From positions 1 through 64,000 of the forward strand of contig CBDCXJ010000005.1 of the NCBI GenBank assembly GCA_965223695.1: DNA of 64,000 nt, given 5' to 3'. The stretch comes from JAUVPB01 sp965223695 (GTDB lineage: Bacteria; Actinomycetota; Thermoleophilia; Gaiellales; Gaiellaceae). Of this stretch, positions 27,314-34,958 are shown piece after piece. Each line of letters begins with the position of its first letter. Positions within the stretch are counted from its first letter, which is position 1. A program made the position numbers and the translations under genes. The notes beneath the pieces are model-generated. The model searched no databases and had not been told where the DNA came from. It worked only from the letters and a program-made list of their open reading frames with translations.

Positions 27314-29436
27314 GCGAGCGGATTGGCGGCGATCGGACCGTTGGCGAGCGAATCGTCGGCATCGACATCGGCGGGACCTGCACCGACTGCGTCGTGGTCG
27401 ACCCCGACGGGTCGATCACACTCGCGAAGGCGTTCTCGACGCCGCCCGACTTCTCGCGCGGAATCATGGACGCCCTCGGCATCGCGAGCGAGGCAGTGGG
27501 GCTCGAGCTTGGGGCGCTGCTCGCGCAGACACGCCTCTTTCTCCACTCGACGACCGTTGCCGAGAACGCGGTCATCGACGGAACCCTCGCGCCGGCAGGG
27601 ATCGTCACGAACCGCGGCTTCGAGGACACCCTCTTCGCAACCCGCGGCGGCTACGGCCGCTGGTCGGGATTGACCGAGGACGAGAAGCGCAACCCGGTCG
27701 AGACCGACAAGCTCCTGCCGCTCGTGCCGCGGCCGAGCATCGTGGGAATCCGTGAGCGCACCGACTCGTCCGGCGAGCAGCTCGTCGCCCACGAGCGCGC
27801 CGACATCGAGGAGCAGGTCGCCGCGCTGCTCGCGACAGACGTCGACGCGATCGGCGTCTGCCTGCTCTGGGCCTTCGCCAACCCGGCCGCCGAGAAAGCC
27901 GTGGCCGAGATCGTCCGCGAGCTTGCGCCCGAGAGCTTCCTCACGGTCTCGCACGAGATCGCCCCGGTCGTCGGCGAGTACGAGCGAACCTCGACGGTCG
28001 CCCTCAACGCGCGGCTCGGCCCGGTCGTCCGCGTCTACCTCGACAACCTGCGCGAGGCACTCCGCGACGCCGGGTTCGAGGGGACTCTGCTCGTGATGCA
28101 GGCCCACGGCGGGCTCCTGCCGTTCGATGAGGCGCGCGAGCGCCCGGTCGGGATGATCGAGTCGGGCCCGGTCAGCGGCGTCGTCGGCTGCCGCGACCTG
28201 GGCCGACGGATCGGCGCCGACAACATCATCGCGGCCGACATGGGCGGGACGACGTTCAAGGTCGGCGTCGTCCGCGAGGGCCGGCTCGACTACCAGCGCG
28301 AGTCGATGGTGCTGCGCTACCACTACGCGCTCCCGAAGCTCGACGTCGTCTCACTCGGCCTCGCCGGGGGCAGCGTCGTCTCGGTCGACGAGCGCACCGG
28401 CACGCCACGGATCGGCCCCAACAGCGCCGGCTCCTTTCCCGGGCCGGTCTGCTACGGCCATGGAGGCGAGGAGCCGACGATCACCGACGTCGACGCGATC
28501 CTGGGCTACCTGCATCCGGACTTCTTCCTCGACGGACGCGCGACCCTCGATATCGACCGCGCCCGCGAGGTGTTCGGCGCGAAGGTCGCGCACGCACTCG
28601 GGCTCGAGCTCACAGAGGCGGCCGGCGCGATGTACCGGCTTGCCAACAGCCTGATCCACGACCTGCTCCATCGGACAACCGTGCAGCGGGGACTCGACCC
28701 GCGCCGCTTTTCGCTCTTTTCCTTCGGCGGCACGGCGGGGATGCACGTCACCGCCTACGGGAAAGAGCTCGGAGTCGAGCGTGTGGTCGTCCCACACTCG
28801 GCTGCGGTTCACGGGGCGTACGGGCTCGTGACCTCGGACGTGGCGCACGAGGATCAGATCACCCGCCCACTTCGCGCTCCGGTAGCACCAGCCGAGGTCG
28901 AGGTCATTTTCGATGAGCTCGAGCGGCGAGCGCGCGTACAACTCGAGAGCGAGGGCTTTGACGAGGCGACCATCACGTTCGATCACTCGATCGACATGCG
29001 CTACCGGCGCCAGGTGCACGTGTTGACGACGCCGCTCGCCGACGGCGACGGCGTGACGGCCGAGCGCCTCGAGCGAACCGTGGCCAGCTTCGAGCGACTC
29101 TACGAGGAGCGCTACGGCAAGGAGTCGGCCTTCCGCGAGGCGGGGATCGAGCTGGTCAGCTTCCGCTTACGCGCGAGCGGGAAGCTCGAGCGGCCGACGC
29201 CTGAGCCGGAGCCGCTCAGCGACGCAGACGCGAGCGCCGCGCATGTTGCGACCGTCGATGCGTGGGTCGACGAGGACAGCGCGTCCTCCGAGGTGCCGGG
29301 GTACGACTTCGGTCTGCTCCAGCCCGGCAACGCGATCGCCGGGCCGGCGATCGTCTGGACGCCGATCACAACGCTCGTCATCGGCCGCGGGCAGATGGCG
29401 ACGCTCGACGGCTTCCGCAACATCGTCGTCGAGTAA
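27310..29436 (+). CDS. Hydantoinase A/oxoprolinase-family subunit (HyuA)
   Basis: 708 residues from ATG 27310, which overlaps the ligase stop. The actin-like ATPase fold shows RIVGIDIGGTCTDCVVVD (phosphate 1), FLHSTTVAENAVIDG, NRGFEDTLFATRGG, and the second phosphate motif IAADMGGTTFKVGV. FGGTAGMHVTAYGKELG is typical of the C-terminal part. Family members use ATP to activate substrates: hydantoins or 5-oxoproline for hydrolysis, or acetone/acetophenone for carboxylation. The neighbours (ligase, acetone-carboxylase-gamma-like domain) favour a carboxylase-type role, but this is inference, and its own HyuB partner is truncated. The intact HyuB at 15539-17338 might substitute. Confidence 0.88.
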   Translation: MSERIGGDRTVGERIVGIDIGGTCTDCVVVDPDGSITLAKAFSTPPDFSRGIMDALGIASEAVGLELGALLAQTRLFLHSTTVAENAVIDGTLAPAGIVTNRGFEDTLFATRGGYGRWSGLTEDEKRNPVETDKLLPLVPRPSIVGIRERTDSSGEQLVAHERADIEEQVAALLATDVDAIGVCLLWAFANPAAEKAVAEIVRELAPESFLTVSHEIAPVVGEYERTSTVALNARLGPVVRVYLDNLREALRDAGFEGTLLVMQAHGGLLPFDEARERPVGMIESGPVSGVVGCRDLGRRIGADNIIAADMGGTTFKVGVVREGRLDYQRESMVLRYHYALPKLDVVSLGLAGGSVVSVDERTGTPRIGPNSAGSFPGPVCYGHGGEEPTITDVDAILGYLHPDFFLDGRATLDIDRAREVFGAKVAHALGLELTEAAGAMYRLANSLIHDLLHRTTVQRGLDPRRFSLFSFGGTAGMHVTAYGKELGVERVVVPHSAAVHGAYGLVTSDVAHEDQITRPLRAPVAPAEVEVIFDELERRARVQLESEGFDEATITFDHSIDMRYRRQVHVLTTPLADGDGVTAERLERTVASFERLYEERYGKESAFREAGIELVSFRLRASGKLERPTPEPEPLSDADASAAHVATVDAWVDEDSASSEVPGYDFGLLQPGNAIAGPAIVWTPITTLVIGRGQMATLDGFRNIVVE

Positions 29437-29470
29437 GAAACCGGCAAGATCTGGGCGTTACCCTCCGCTC

Positions 29471-30247
29471 ATGCCTCGCCATGAAAATCTCAGCGAGCTC
29501 GCGTCCCGCGCCCACCGATCGCCGCATGGGCGCCGCATTCCGCATGGGCGCCGCACTCGATACCTGATGCTTCTATCCGTCGGTATCGTCGGTGCCCTGG
29601 CCCTCGCCGCGGTGGCCAGCGCGGCGCCGAGCTCCTCGGCGGCGACGGCGAGCAACAGCGAAGCCGCCGCGAAGACACTTCGCTTCAGGGTGACGATCAA
29701 GAACCTCGGCCGCGCCGGCCTCACCTCGATCGTCTACGCCGTCCACAACAGGAGCCCGCGGCTATATCGCCTCGGCAAGAAGGCGAGCCCCGGCCTCGCC
29801 GCGCTCGCCGAGGACGGCTCGACCGGCGAGCTCGTCTCGGAGGCGCGCGGCAAGCGCGGCGTCCGCAGCGCCAATGTCGGCCCGGGCATCTCGCCGCGAA
29901 AGAGCGTGAGCTTCGTGATCGAGACCACCCGCAAGCACCTACGCCTCAGCTGGGCGACGATGCAAAAGTGCACGAACGACGCCTTCCTCGGGCAGAGCAG
30001 CGCACGCTTGCCGGCGCGCAGGGTCGGCGCGCGGAAGGTCATGCGCATCCGCGCGAACGACGCGGGCTCGGAGCAGAACACCGAGTCGAGCGCGCACGTT
30101 CCCTGCCTCGGCGCGCACGGTGTCGGCCCTGACGAGAACCGCGTCGTGCGACGCCATCCCGGGATTCAGGGCACCGGTGACGTCGACGACGCGACGCAGG
30201 GCTGGGGCCGCTTCCTCGGCCGCATCGTCGTCAAGCGAATCGCCTAA
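29471..30247 (+). CDS. Secreted spondin-domain protein
   Basis: About 258 residues from ATG 29471; an internal ATG at 29567 starts immediately before the signal helix (LLSVGIVGALALAAVASA) and is an alternative. The mature part matches the spondin N-domain pattern: FRVTIKNLGRAGLTSIVYAV, RLGKKASPGLAALAEDG, GPGISPRKSVSFVIET, LSWATMQKCTNDAFLG and the Asp/Glu-rich RANDAGSEQNTESSAHVP followed by RHPGIQGTGDVDD. The domain is a beta sandwich that binds a metal in animal F-spondin. In bacteria its role is unknown; it is exported. It follows hyuA by 34 bases but its content suggests a separate function. Confidence 0.75.
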   Translation: MPRHENLSELASRAHRSPHGRRIPHGRRTRYLMLLSVGIVGALALAAVASAAPSSSAATASNSEAAAKTLRFRVTIKNLGRAGLTSIVYAVHNRSPRLYRLGKKASPGLAALAEDGSTGELVSEARGKRGVRSANVGPGISPRKSVSFVIETTRKHLRLSWATMQKCTNDAFLGQSSARLPARRVGARKVMRIRANDAGSEQNTESSAHVPCLGAHGVGPDENRVVRRHPGIQGTGDVDDATQGWGRFLGRIVVKRIA

Positions 30248-30260
30248 GCGACCGCGAGCT

Positions 30261-30280
30261 GCGTGGGCGCTGGCCCACGC
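30261..30280. terminator. Perfect inverted repeat between convergent genes
   Basis: GCGTGGGC (30261-30268), a four-base GCTG loop and GCCCACGC (30273-30280) form an eight-pair GC hairpin between the stops of the spondin-domain gene and the glutathione-transferase-like gene. It could terminate both transcripts. No T-tract. Confidence 0.55.
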
Positions 30281-30297
30281 GCCGGCGCTCGGGCTCG

Positions 30298-31254
30298 CTA
30301 CGCGCCGGCGCTGAGGCGCGCGCGCTCGTGCGGCGCGTCGAGGTCGAGCTCCGGGCCACCCGGGATGATCCCGAGAGGGTTCAGGCCCAGCTGTGTCGCG
30401 TAGTAATGGCGCTTGATGTTCTCGATGTGCACGGTGTCGGCGACGCCAGGGACCGAGTAGAGGTCACGCAGGTAGCCCGAGAGGTTCGGGTAGTCGGCGA
30501 TCCGCCGTTTGTTGCACTTGAAGTGTCCGACGTAGACGGCGTCGAAGCGCACCAGCGTCGGGAAGAGACGCCAGTCGGCGAGCGTCGGCTCTGACCCGAC
30601 GAGAAAGCGGCTTGCCGCAAGCCGGCCGTCGAGCCAGTCGAGCGTCACGAACAGCTCTCCAAACGCCACGTCGTAGGCCTCCTGCGACTGCGCGAAGCCA
30701 CAGCGGTAGACGCCGTTGTTGATGTTCGCGTAGACGACCTCGTTGACGTCGTCGATCTCGGCCCGGAGCTCGCTCGGGTAGAGGTCGAGCGTCGCATCAC
30801 CCCACTCGTCGAACGCGCTATTGAGCATCTGGATGATCTCGGATGACTCGTTGTTGACAATCTGCTCCGACTCGCGGTCCCACAACACGGGCACGCTGAT
30901 GCGTCCGCCGTGGTCGGGGTTGCTGGCGGCGTAGCCCTCGGAGAGGAACGCGAAGCCGTTGACCGGGTCGGCGAACTCGCTCCCGTCGGGCCCAAACGCC
31001 CACCCGCGCTCGTCGCGAACGTCGTCGACGACCGAGAGCGAGAGCACATCGGTGAGGTTCTTGAGCTCGCGGAGGATTGCCGTGCGATGCGCCCACGGGC
31101 ACGCGTGCGAGATGTAGACGTGGTAGCGGCCGGGCGTTGCCGGGAACTCGGAATCAGGATCGGCCGACACCCAGTTGCGAAAGACGCTGTCGATGCGAAC
31201 GAACTCGCCCTTCACGGGCGGTCTGGCTCCGACGGCCGGCGCGGTCTGGGTCAC
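30298..31254 (-). CDS. Glutathionyl-hydroquinone reductase / Xi-class glutathione transferase
   Basis: About 318 residues from the GTG at 31252-31254. The thioredoxin-like domain has the catalytic motif SHACPWAHRTAI near residue 52, followed by GRISVPVLWDRESEQIVNNESSEI, the glutathione-site region. The helical domain contains NINNGVYRCGFAQSQEAYD and SEPTLADWRLFPTLVRFD, highly characteristic of Xi-class enzymes (YqjG/ECM4), and ends HYYATQLGLNPLGIIPGGP. These enzymes use a thiol to reduce glutathionyl-hydroquinones formed during quinone or chlorophenol breakdown. Actinobacteria use mycothiol, so the in vivo thiol is uncertain. Divergent from the alcohol dehydrogenase gene with about 90 bp between. 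Confidence 0.93.
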   Translation of the reverse strand: MTQTAPAVGARPPVKGEFVRIDSVFRNWVSADPDSEFPATPGRYHVYISHACPWAHRTAILRELKNLTDVLSLSVVDDVRDERGWAFGPDGSEFADPVNGFAFLSEGYAASNPDHGGRISVPVLWDRESEQIVNNESSEIIQMLNSAFDEWGDATLDLYPSELRAEIDDVNEVVYANINNGVYRCGFAQSQEAYDVAFGELFVTLDWLDGRLAASRFLVGSEPTLADWRLFPTLVRFDAVYVGHFKCNKRRIADYPNLSGYLRDLYSVPGVADTVHIENIKRHYYATQLGLNPLGIIPGGPELDLDAPHERARLSAGA

Positions 31255-31347
31255 CAGGCGAGTATAGGAAGCGGGCGGCAACCGCCGAGCGACCTCCGGT
31301 CCATGGGTCGCGTCGTGACCGGCGTGCTGCTTCTAGACTCCGCTGCC

Positions 31348-32562
31348 ATGTATGAGCCGCCGAAAGCAGATCTGCAGGGCCTCTTCACCTTCCTCCCGAT
31401 CGAAGACGTGCACTACGGCCCCGGCTGTGCCGCGGGGCTCGGCGCCGCCCTCGAGCAGCACGGAGTCCAGCGCGCGCTTCTGATCGCGAGCAACACGCTC
31501 GCGACCGAGACGCCGCTTGTCGACCGGGTGCAGGAGGCGGCCGACGGGCGGATCGCCGACGTCTTCCACGAGACGATCCAGCACGTCCACCGCGGCTCGG
31601 TGCTGCGGGCCACCGAGCACGCCCGCTCGATCGGCGCCGACGGCATCGTCACGTTCGGCGGAGGCACGCCGAACGACACGGGCAAGGCGGTGCTGCTCGC
31701 GCTCGCCGAGGGAATCGAGGACACCGACGGCTTCGACGCGAGCCGGATCAAGTTCGAGTACCCGGCAACGGTCGAGATTCCGCCCGTCAAGGGAGACACC
31801 GTTCCGCTCGTCGCTGTCTCGACAACGCTCTCTGGCGGTGAGTTCACCCACTTCATCGGGATCACCGACGAGGTGCGCAAGGTCAAGGACCTCTACATCG
31901 ACAAGAAACTGGCGGGGAAGGTTGTCTTCCTCGACCCCGAGCTCACGCTCGACACGCCGATCTGGCTCTGGCTCTCGACGGGAATGCGCTCGGTCGACCA
32001 CTGCGTCGAGGCACTGTGCTCGACGACCGCGCATCCGTTCACCGATGGGCTCGCGATCAGAGCGCTGGCGATGCTCAACCGCTACCTGCGGGAATGCAAG
32101 GCCAACCCATCAGACCTCGTGGCTCGAACGCAGGTGCACATCGCCGCCTGGATGTCGGTCTGTGGCCTCGCAAACGTGACGCTCGGCCTGAGCCACGGAA
32201 TCGGCCACCAGCTCGGCGCACGCAACGACGTCCCGCACGGGCACACCTCCTGCGTGATGCTCAACCCGACCATGCACTTCAACCGTATGCACGTCGGCGA
32301 CCGCCAGGTCTGGATCGCCGAGGCCATGGGCGTCAACGTCGCCGACATGAGCGTCGAGGACGCCGGCGAGGCGGCCCGCGACGCCATCCTCGACCTCGTC
32401 AAGGACCTCGATCAGCCCTACCGGCTACGCGACGTTGGTGTCGAGCCCGGCGATTTCGAGGCGCTCGCGAAGGACGCCCTCGAGGACCTCATCGTCGCGA
32501 CGAACCCGCGCCCGGTCAGCTCGCCGGACGAGGTCGTCAAGCTACTTCACACGGCCTACTAG
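31348..32562 (+). CDS. Iron-containing alcohol dehydrogenase family protein
   Basis: 404 residues from ATG 31348. The N-terminal domain binds NAD(P): VTFGGGTPNDTGKAV is the conserved GGGSxxD-like loop. The helical metal domain has RSVDHCVEALCS, LSHGIGHQLGARNDVPHGHTSC: His residues at the expected metal-ligand places (LSHGIGH and PHGH). The branch resembles maleylacetate reductases and related dehydrogenases that reduce ring-cleavage products; which one cannot be said. Cytosolic. Together with the nearby hydroquinone reductase, a role in quinone/aromatic breakdown is plausible. Its stop overlaps the stop of the convergent GGDEF gene by four bases. Confidence 0.85.
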   Translation: MYEPPKADLQGLFTFLPIEDVHYGPGCAAGLGAALEQHGVQRALLIASNTLATETPLVDRVQEAADGRIADVFHETIQHVHRGSVLRATEHARSIGADGIVTFGGGTPNDTGKAVLLALAEGIEDTDGFDASRIKFEYPATVEIPPVKGDTVPLVAVSTTLSGGEFTHFIGITDEVRKVKDLYIDKKLAGKVVFLDPELTLDTPIWLWLSTGMRSVDHCVEALCSTTAHPFTDGLAIRALAMLNRYLRECKANPSDLVARTQVHIAAWMSVCGLANVTLGLSHGIGHQLGARNDVPHGHTSCVMLNPTMHFNRMHVGDRQVWIAEAMGVNVADMSVEDAGEAARDAILDLVKDLDQPYRLRDVGVEPGDFEALAKDALEDLIVATNPRPVSSPDEVVKLLHTAY

Positions 32563-34268
32563 GCGGCTTGCCAGGACTCCTCGGCGAGCCCGGGCCCGTC
32601 GCCGCGGTCGAGCTCGTCGTTGTTCCAGAGCGCGACGAGTGCATCGACGACCTCGGTGGCGAAACGTGTGCCCGCCTCACCTACGAGCTCGCCGAGGGCT
32701 TCCACCGGTTTCTGGCGGCCCGGTGAGGCTCCGGCGGTCATCGTGTCCCAGGCGTTGGCCACGGCAATGACGAGCGCACCGTCGGGCACGACACCGCCGG
32801 CGATGCCGTCCGGGTAGCCGGTGCCGTCCCAGCGCTCGTGGTGGTGGCGAACCCACGCGGTCTGCTCCTCGGTAAGCACGTCCTCGACGATCGTCGCGCC
32901 GAGGACCGCATGTGTCCGAAGTACCGCCTCGTCGGACTGGCTGAGCTCGCCGCGCTTCTCGAGCAGCCATGCCGGCACACCGACCTTGCCGACATCGTGA
33001 ACGAGCGCCGCCTCGCGCAGCGCCGCCGCGCGATCGGGGTCCCAGCCCAGGCTGTCGGCCAGCTTCGCAGCAAGGTCGGAAACACGCTCGGAATGCGTCC
33101 AGGAGCCTGGTGCGTGCCCGTCGAGCGAGCGTGCGAGGGTCTGGATCGCCTGCAGGCGAAGGTCACGCTCGAACTGGCTCGGCACGGCGCTCTCGGGCGC
33201 CTCGCCGACGACCTCTGAAGGCGTGTAGAGGACGATCCGGTTGCGGCCACGCCGCTTGGCCTCGTAGAGAGCGGTGTCGGCGAGTCGGTAGATCTCGTCG
33301 GTTCCACCAGATGCCTCGGTGAGGTCGCAGATACCGACCGAGAAGGTCAGCCCGTCGACTGGTCCGAGCGTCTCCTCAGCGCAGATAGCGCGTGCGCGCT
33401 CTGCGGCGCGCACCGCGTCACGGCCGGTGGTCTCTGGCATCAGCCACGCGAACTCCTCGCCTCCGACACGGGCGATCACGTCGCTGCCGCGGCTGAAGCT
33501 CTGCAAGAAGGTTCCCACCGAGACCAGCACTTCGTCGCCGACCTGATGTCCGAGGGCGTCGTTGATCTCCTTGAAGTCGTCGAGGTCGATCAGCGCGAGC
33601 GTCAGCCCGCGCCTGTAGCGCTTGGCACGACTTATCTCGGTACTCAGGCGCGCGAAGAACATGCGGTGGTTCGTGAGCCCGGTCAGCGAGTCGGTCGCAG
33701 CCATCGCCTCGAGCGACGAGAGCCGCTGGGCGTTGGCGAGCGCCAGCTCGAGCACGGCCGCGAATTCGAGCAGCACATCCTCATGGGTGACCGGGTCGGA
33801 TCCAGCCTCCGCGTGAGCGATCAGAGCGCCCCATGCGTTGGCGCCCTCCATGACAGGAAGGGCGACCGACGTCCGCAGCCCGAGTGAATAGCGCTCCTTC
33901 GCGAGCCCCACCGAGGCGCTCGAGTAGAGGGCGCGCCGGGTGCTCCGCTCGGCGCGGGCCATCTCTTCGGGCAGGTCGCTGGTGAGCGTGTCGCAGCGGC
34001 CCGAGACTACAAGCGGTTTGAGCAAGGGATTGACCGCCCAGCCACCGAGCGTCGTCGCCCCGTCGCGCCCGAAGCGAACCACGGTGACGGCCGCGAGATC
34101 GAGGACCTCGGCAGCCTCGTGGGTGCTGGCAGCCACAACCTCCTCGAGCGAGGAGTTCGCCGCGACCGTTGCGGTGACCCGGCGTAGGGCCGCCTCCTGC
34201 GCGTGCAGCGCGGCGCGGGTGCGTGGCGAACCGCCGCCTGGCTCAGAGCGCTTCGAACTCACATCCAT
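32559..34268 (-). CDS. GAF-GGDEF-HD-GYP cyclic-di-GMP turnover protein
   Basis: 569 residues, no membrane helix. An N-terminal GAF domain (about 28-185) is the sensor. The diguanylate cyclase domain (about 190-350) has the active motif RVGGEEFAW and an inhibitory site RGSD five residues before it. The HD-GYP phosphodiesterase domain has HDVGKVGVPAWLL and HHHERWDGTGYPDG, with metal ligands present. Both making and breaking of c-di-GMP therefore seem possible in one protein, switched by the GAF ligand. It is divergent from the small secreted-protein gene at 34509, whose 240-bp upstream region contains the GGGGTACC motif described separately. Confidence 0.93.
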   Translation of the reverse strand: MDVSSKRSEPGGGSPRTRAALHAQEAALRRVTATVAANSSLEEVVAASTHEAAEVLDLAAVTVVRFGRDGATTLGGWAVNPLLKPLVVSGRCDTLTSDLPEEMARAERSTRRALYSSASVGLAKERYSLGLRTSVALPVMEGANAWGALIAHAEAGSDPVTHEDVLLEFAAVLELALANAQRLSSLEAMAATDSLTGLTNHRMFFARLSTEISRAKRYRRGLTLALIDLDDFKEINDALGHQVGDEVLVSVGTFLQSFSRGSDVIARVGGEEFAWLMPETTGRDAVRAAERARAICAEETLGPVDGLTFSVGICDLTEASGGTDEIYRLADTALYEAKRRGRNRIVLYTPSEVVGEAPESAVPSQFERDLRLQAIQTLARSLDGHAPGSWTHSERVSDLAAKLADSLGWDPDRAAALREAALVHDVGKVGVPAWLLEKRGELSQSDEAVLRTHAVLGATIVEDVLTEEQTAWVRHHHERWDGTGYPDGIAGGVVPDGALVIAVANAWDTMTAGASPGRQKPVEALGELVGEAGTRFATEVVDALVALWNNDELDRGDGPGLAEESWQAA

Positions 34269-34297
34269 CTGATCGGCACGAGAGCGCGCGCGCTCGA

Positions 34298-34316
34298 CAC
34301 CGTTGGGGTACCCCGG
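34298..34316 (+). promoter_or_regulatory. GGGGTACC-containing motif, copy 1
   Basis: CACCGTTGGGGTACCCCGG. A near-identical 19-mer occurs at 55264-55282 (17 of 19 identical). Both lie 150-210 bases upstream of a gene for a secreted protein. A looser relative, GGGGATCTACCCC, lies about 90 bases downstream (from 34393). It could be a protein-binding site or a conserved part of a leader. Function unknown. Confidence 0.4.
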
Positions 34317-34508
34317 CGGGGGGAACGATGCCCGTTACGGAGCTCCGAGGCCTCAGAGAACGGCGAGACCGCGCGGCGTGCGGGATGGTGCTGGGGATCT
34401 ACCCCACAGGGGGGATATCGATCCATCTTTTCGGGGCTTGGAGCGCCTTCTCGGTCCCCCAAAACTGTAGGCATGCATCCGGAAACGAGGACAAGGAGAC
34501 ACACCAGC

Positions 34509-34883
34509 ATGCAACGGTCAGCGAAGAAGCCACTCAAGATCGGCTTGCTGTTCGTGCTCGTGGCCACGGTCGCCCTCGTCGCCACTGCGTTCACTGCGGC
34601 CAACACCGTGCCCGCGACGAACGCCGGCGACGGGTCGGCTGCGATCAGCGGCTACACGATCACGGGCGTGAGCTACACCCTGAACGCCACCAACCCGAAG
34701 AACCTCGACGGCGTCGACTTCACGATCGCCCCGATCACCGCGTCGACCGTTCAAGTGCAGGTCGAGGCGGGAGGCGCCTGGTACGGCTGTACCAACACCG
34801 CCGGCGCGGTCTCGTGCGCAACCACCGCGCCGCAAGCAACGGTTCTTGCTGCCGACCAGCTCACGGTCGTAGCGACCGACTAG
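34509..34883 (+). CDS. Small secreted protein, probable substrate of the adjacent signal peptidase
   Basis: 124 residues. A basic start (MQRSAKKPLKIG) and a hydrophobic helix (LLFVLVATVALVATAF) are followed by TAANTVPATNAG, a motif repeated almost exactly after the signal helix of the third gene of this unit (TAANSVPASKLG). The mature part, about 90 residues, is Thr/Ser/Val-rich and predicted beta, with one Cys pair (YGCTNTAGAVSC). It resembles small surface or fibre-forming proteins processed by SipW-like peptidases (TasA-like in arrangement, not in sequence). A strong hairpin separates it from the peptidase gene. Role unknown; secretion is well supported. Confidence 0.7.
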   Translation: MQRSAKKPLKIGLLFVLVATVALVATAFTAANTVPATNAGDGSAAISGYTITGVSYTLNATNPKNLDGVDFTIAPITASTVQVQVEAGGAWYGCTNTAGAVSCATTAPQATVLAADQLTVVATD

Positions 34884-34900
34884 CAACCAACTTCCCCAAG

Positions 34901-34935
34901 CTGGACGGGCGGACAACTCATGTTCGCCCGTCCAG
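34901..34935 (+). terminator. Strong hairpin between the secreted-protein gene and the signal peptidase gene
   Basis: CTGGACGGGCG (34901-34911) pairs perfectly with CGCCCGTCCAG (34925-34935), and ACA/TGT can extend the stem inward. It lies 18 bases after the first stop codon and 23 bases before the next start. It may act as a partial terminator or RNA-stabilising end, giving much more of the small secreted protein than of the peptidase. Confidence 0.65.
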
Positions 34936-34958
34936 CCGGGAACGAGGAGGCCTGAATC

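Noticed and set aside
34290..34508. A riboswitch (c-di-GMP, c-di-AMP or cobalamin type) in the 240-bp region upstream of the small secreted protein
   Set aside because: The G-rich and ACCCC segments recall such aptamers, but none of the conserved cores of those classes is present in the right order.
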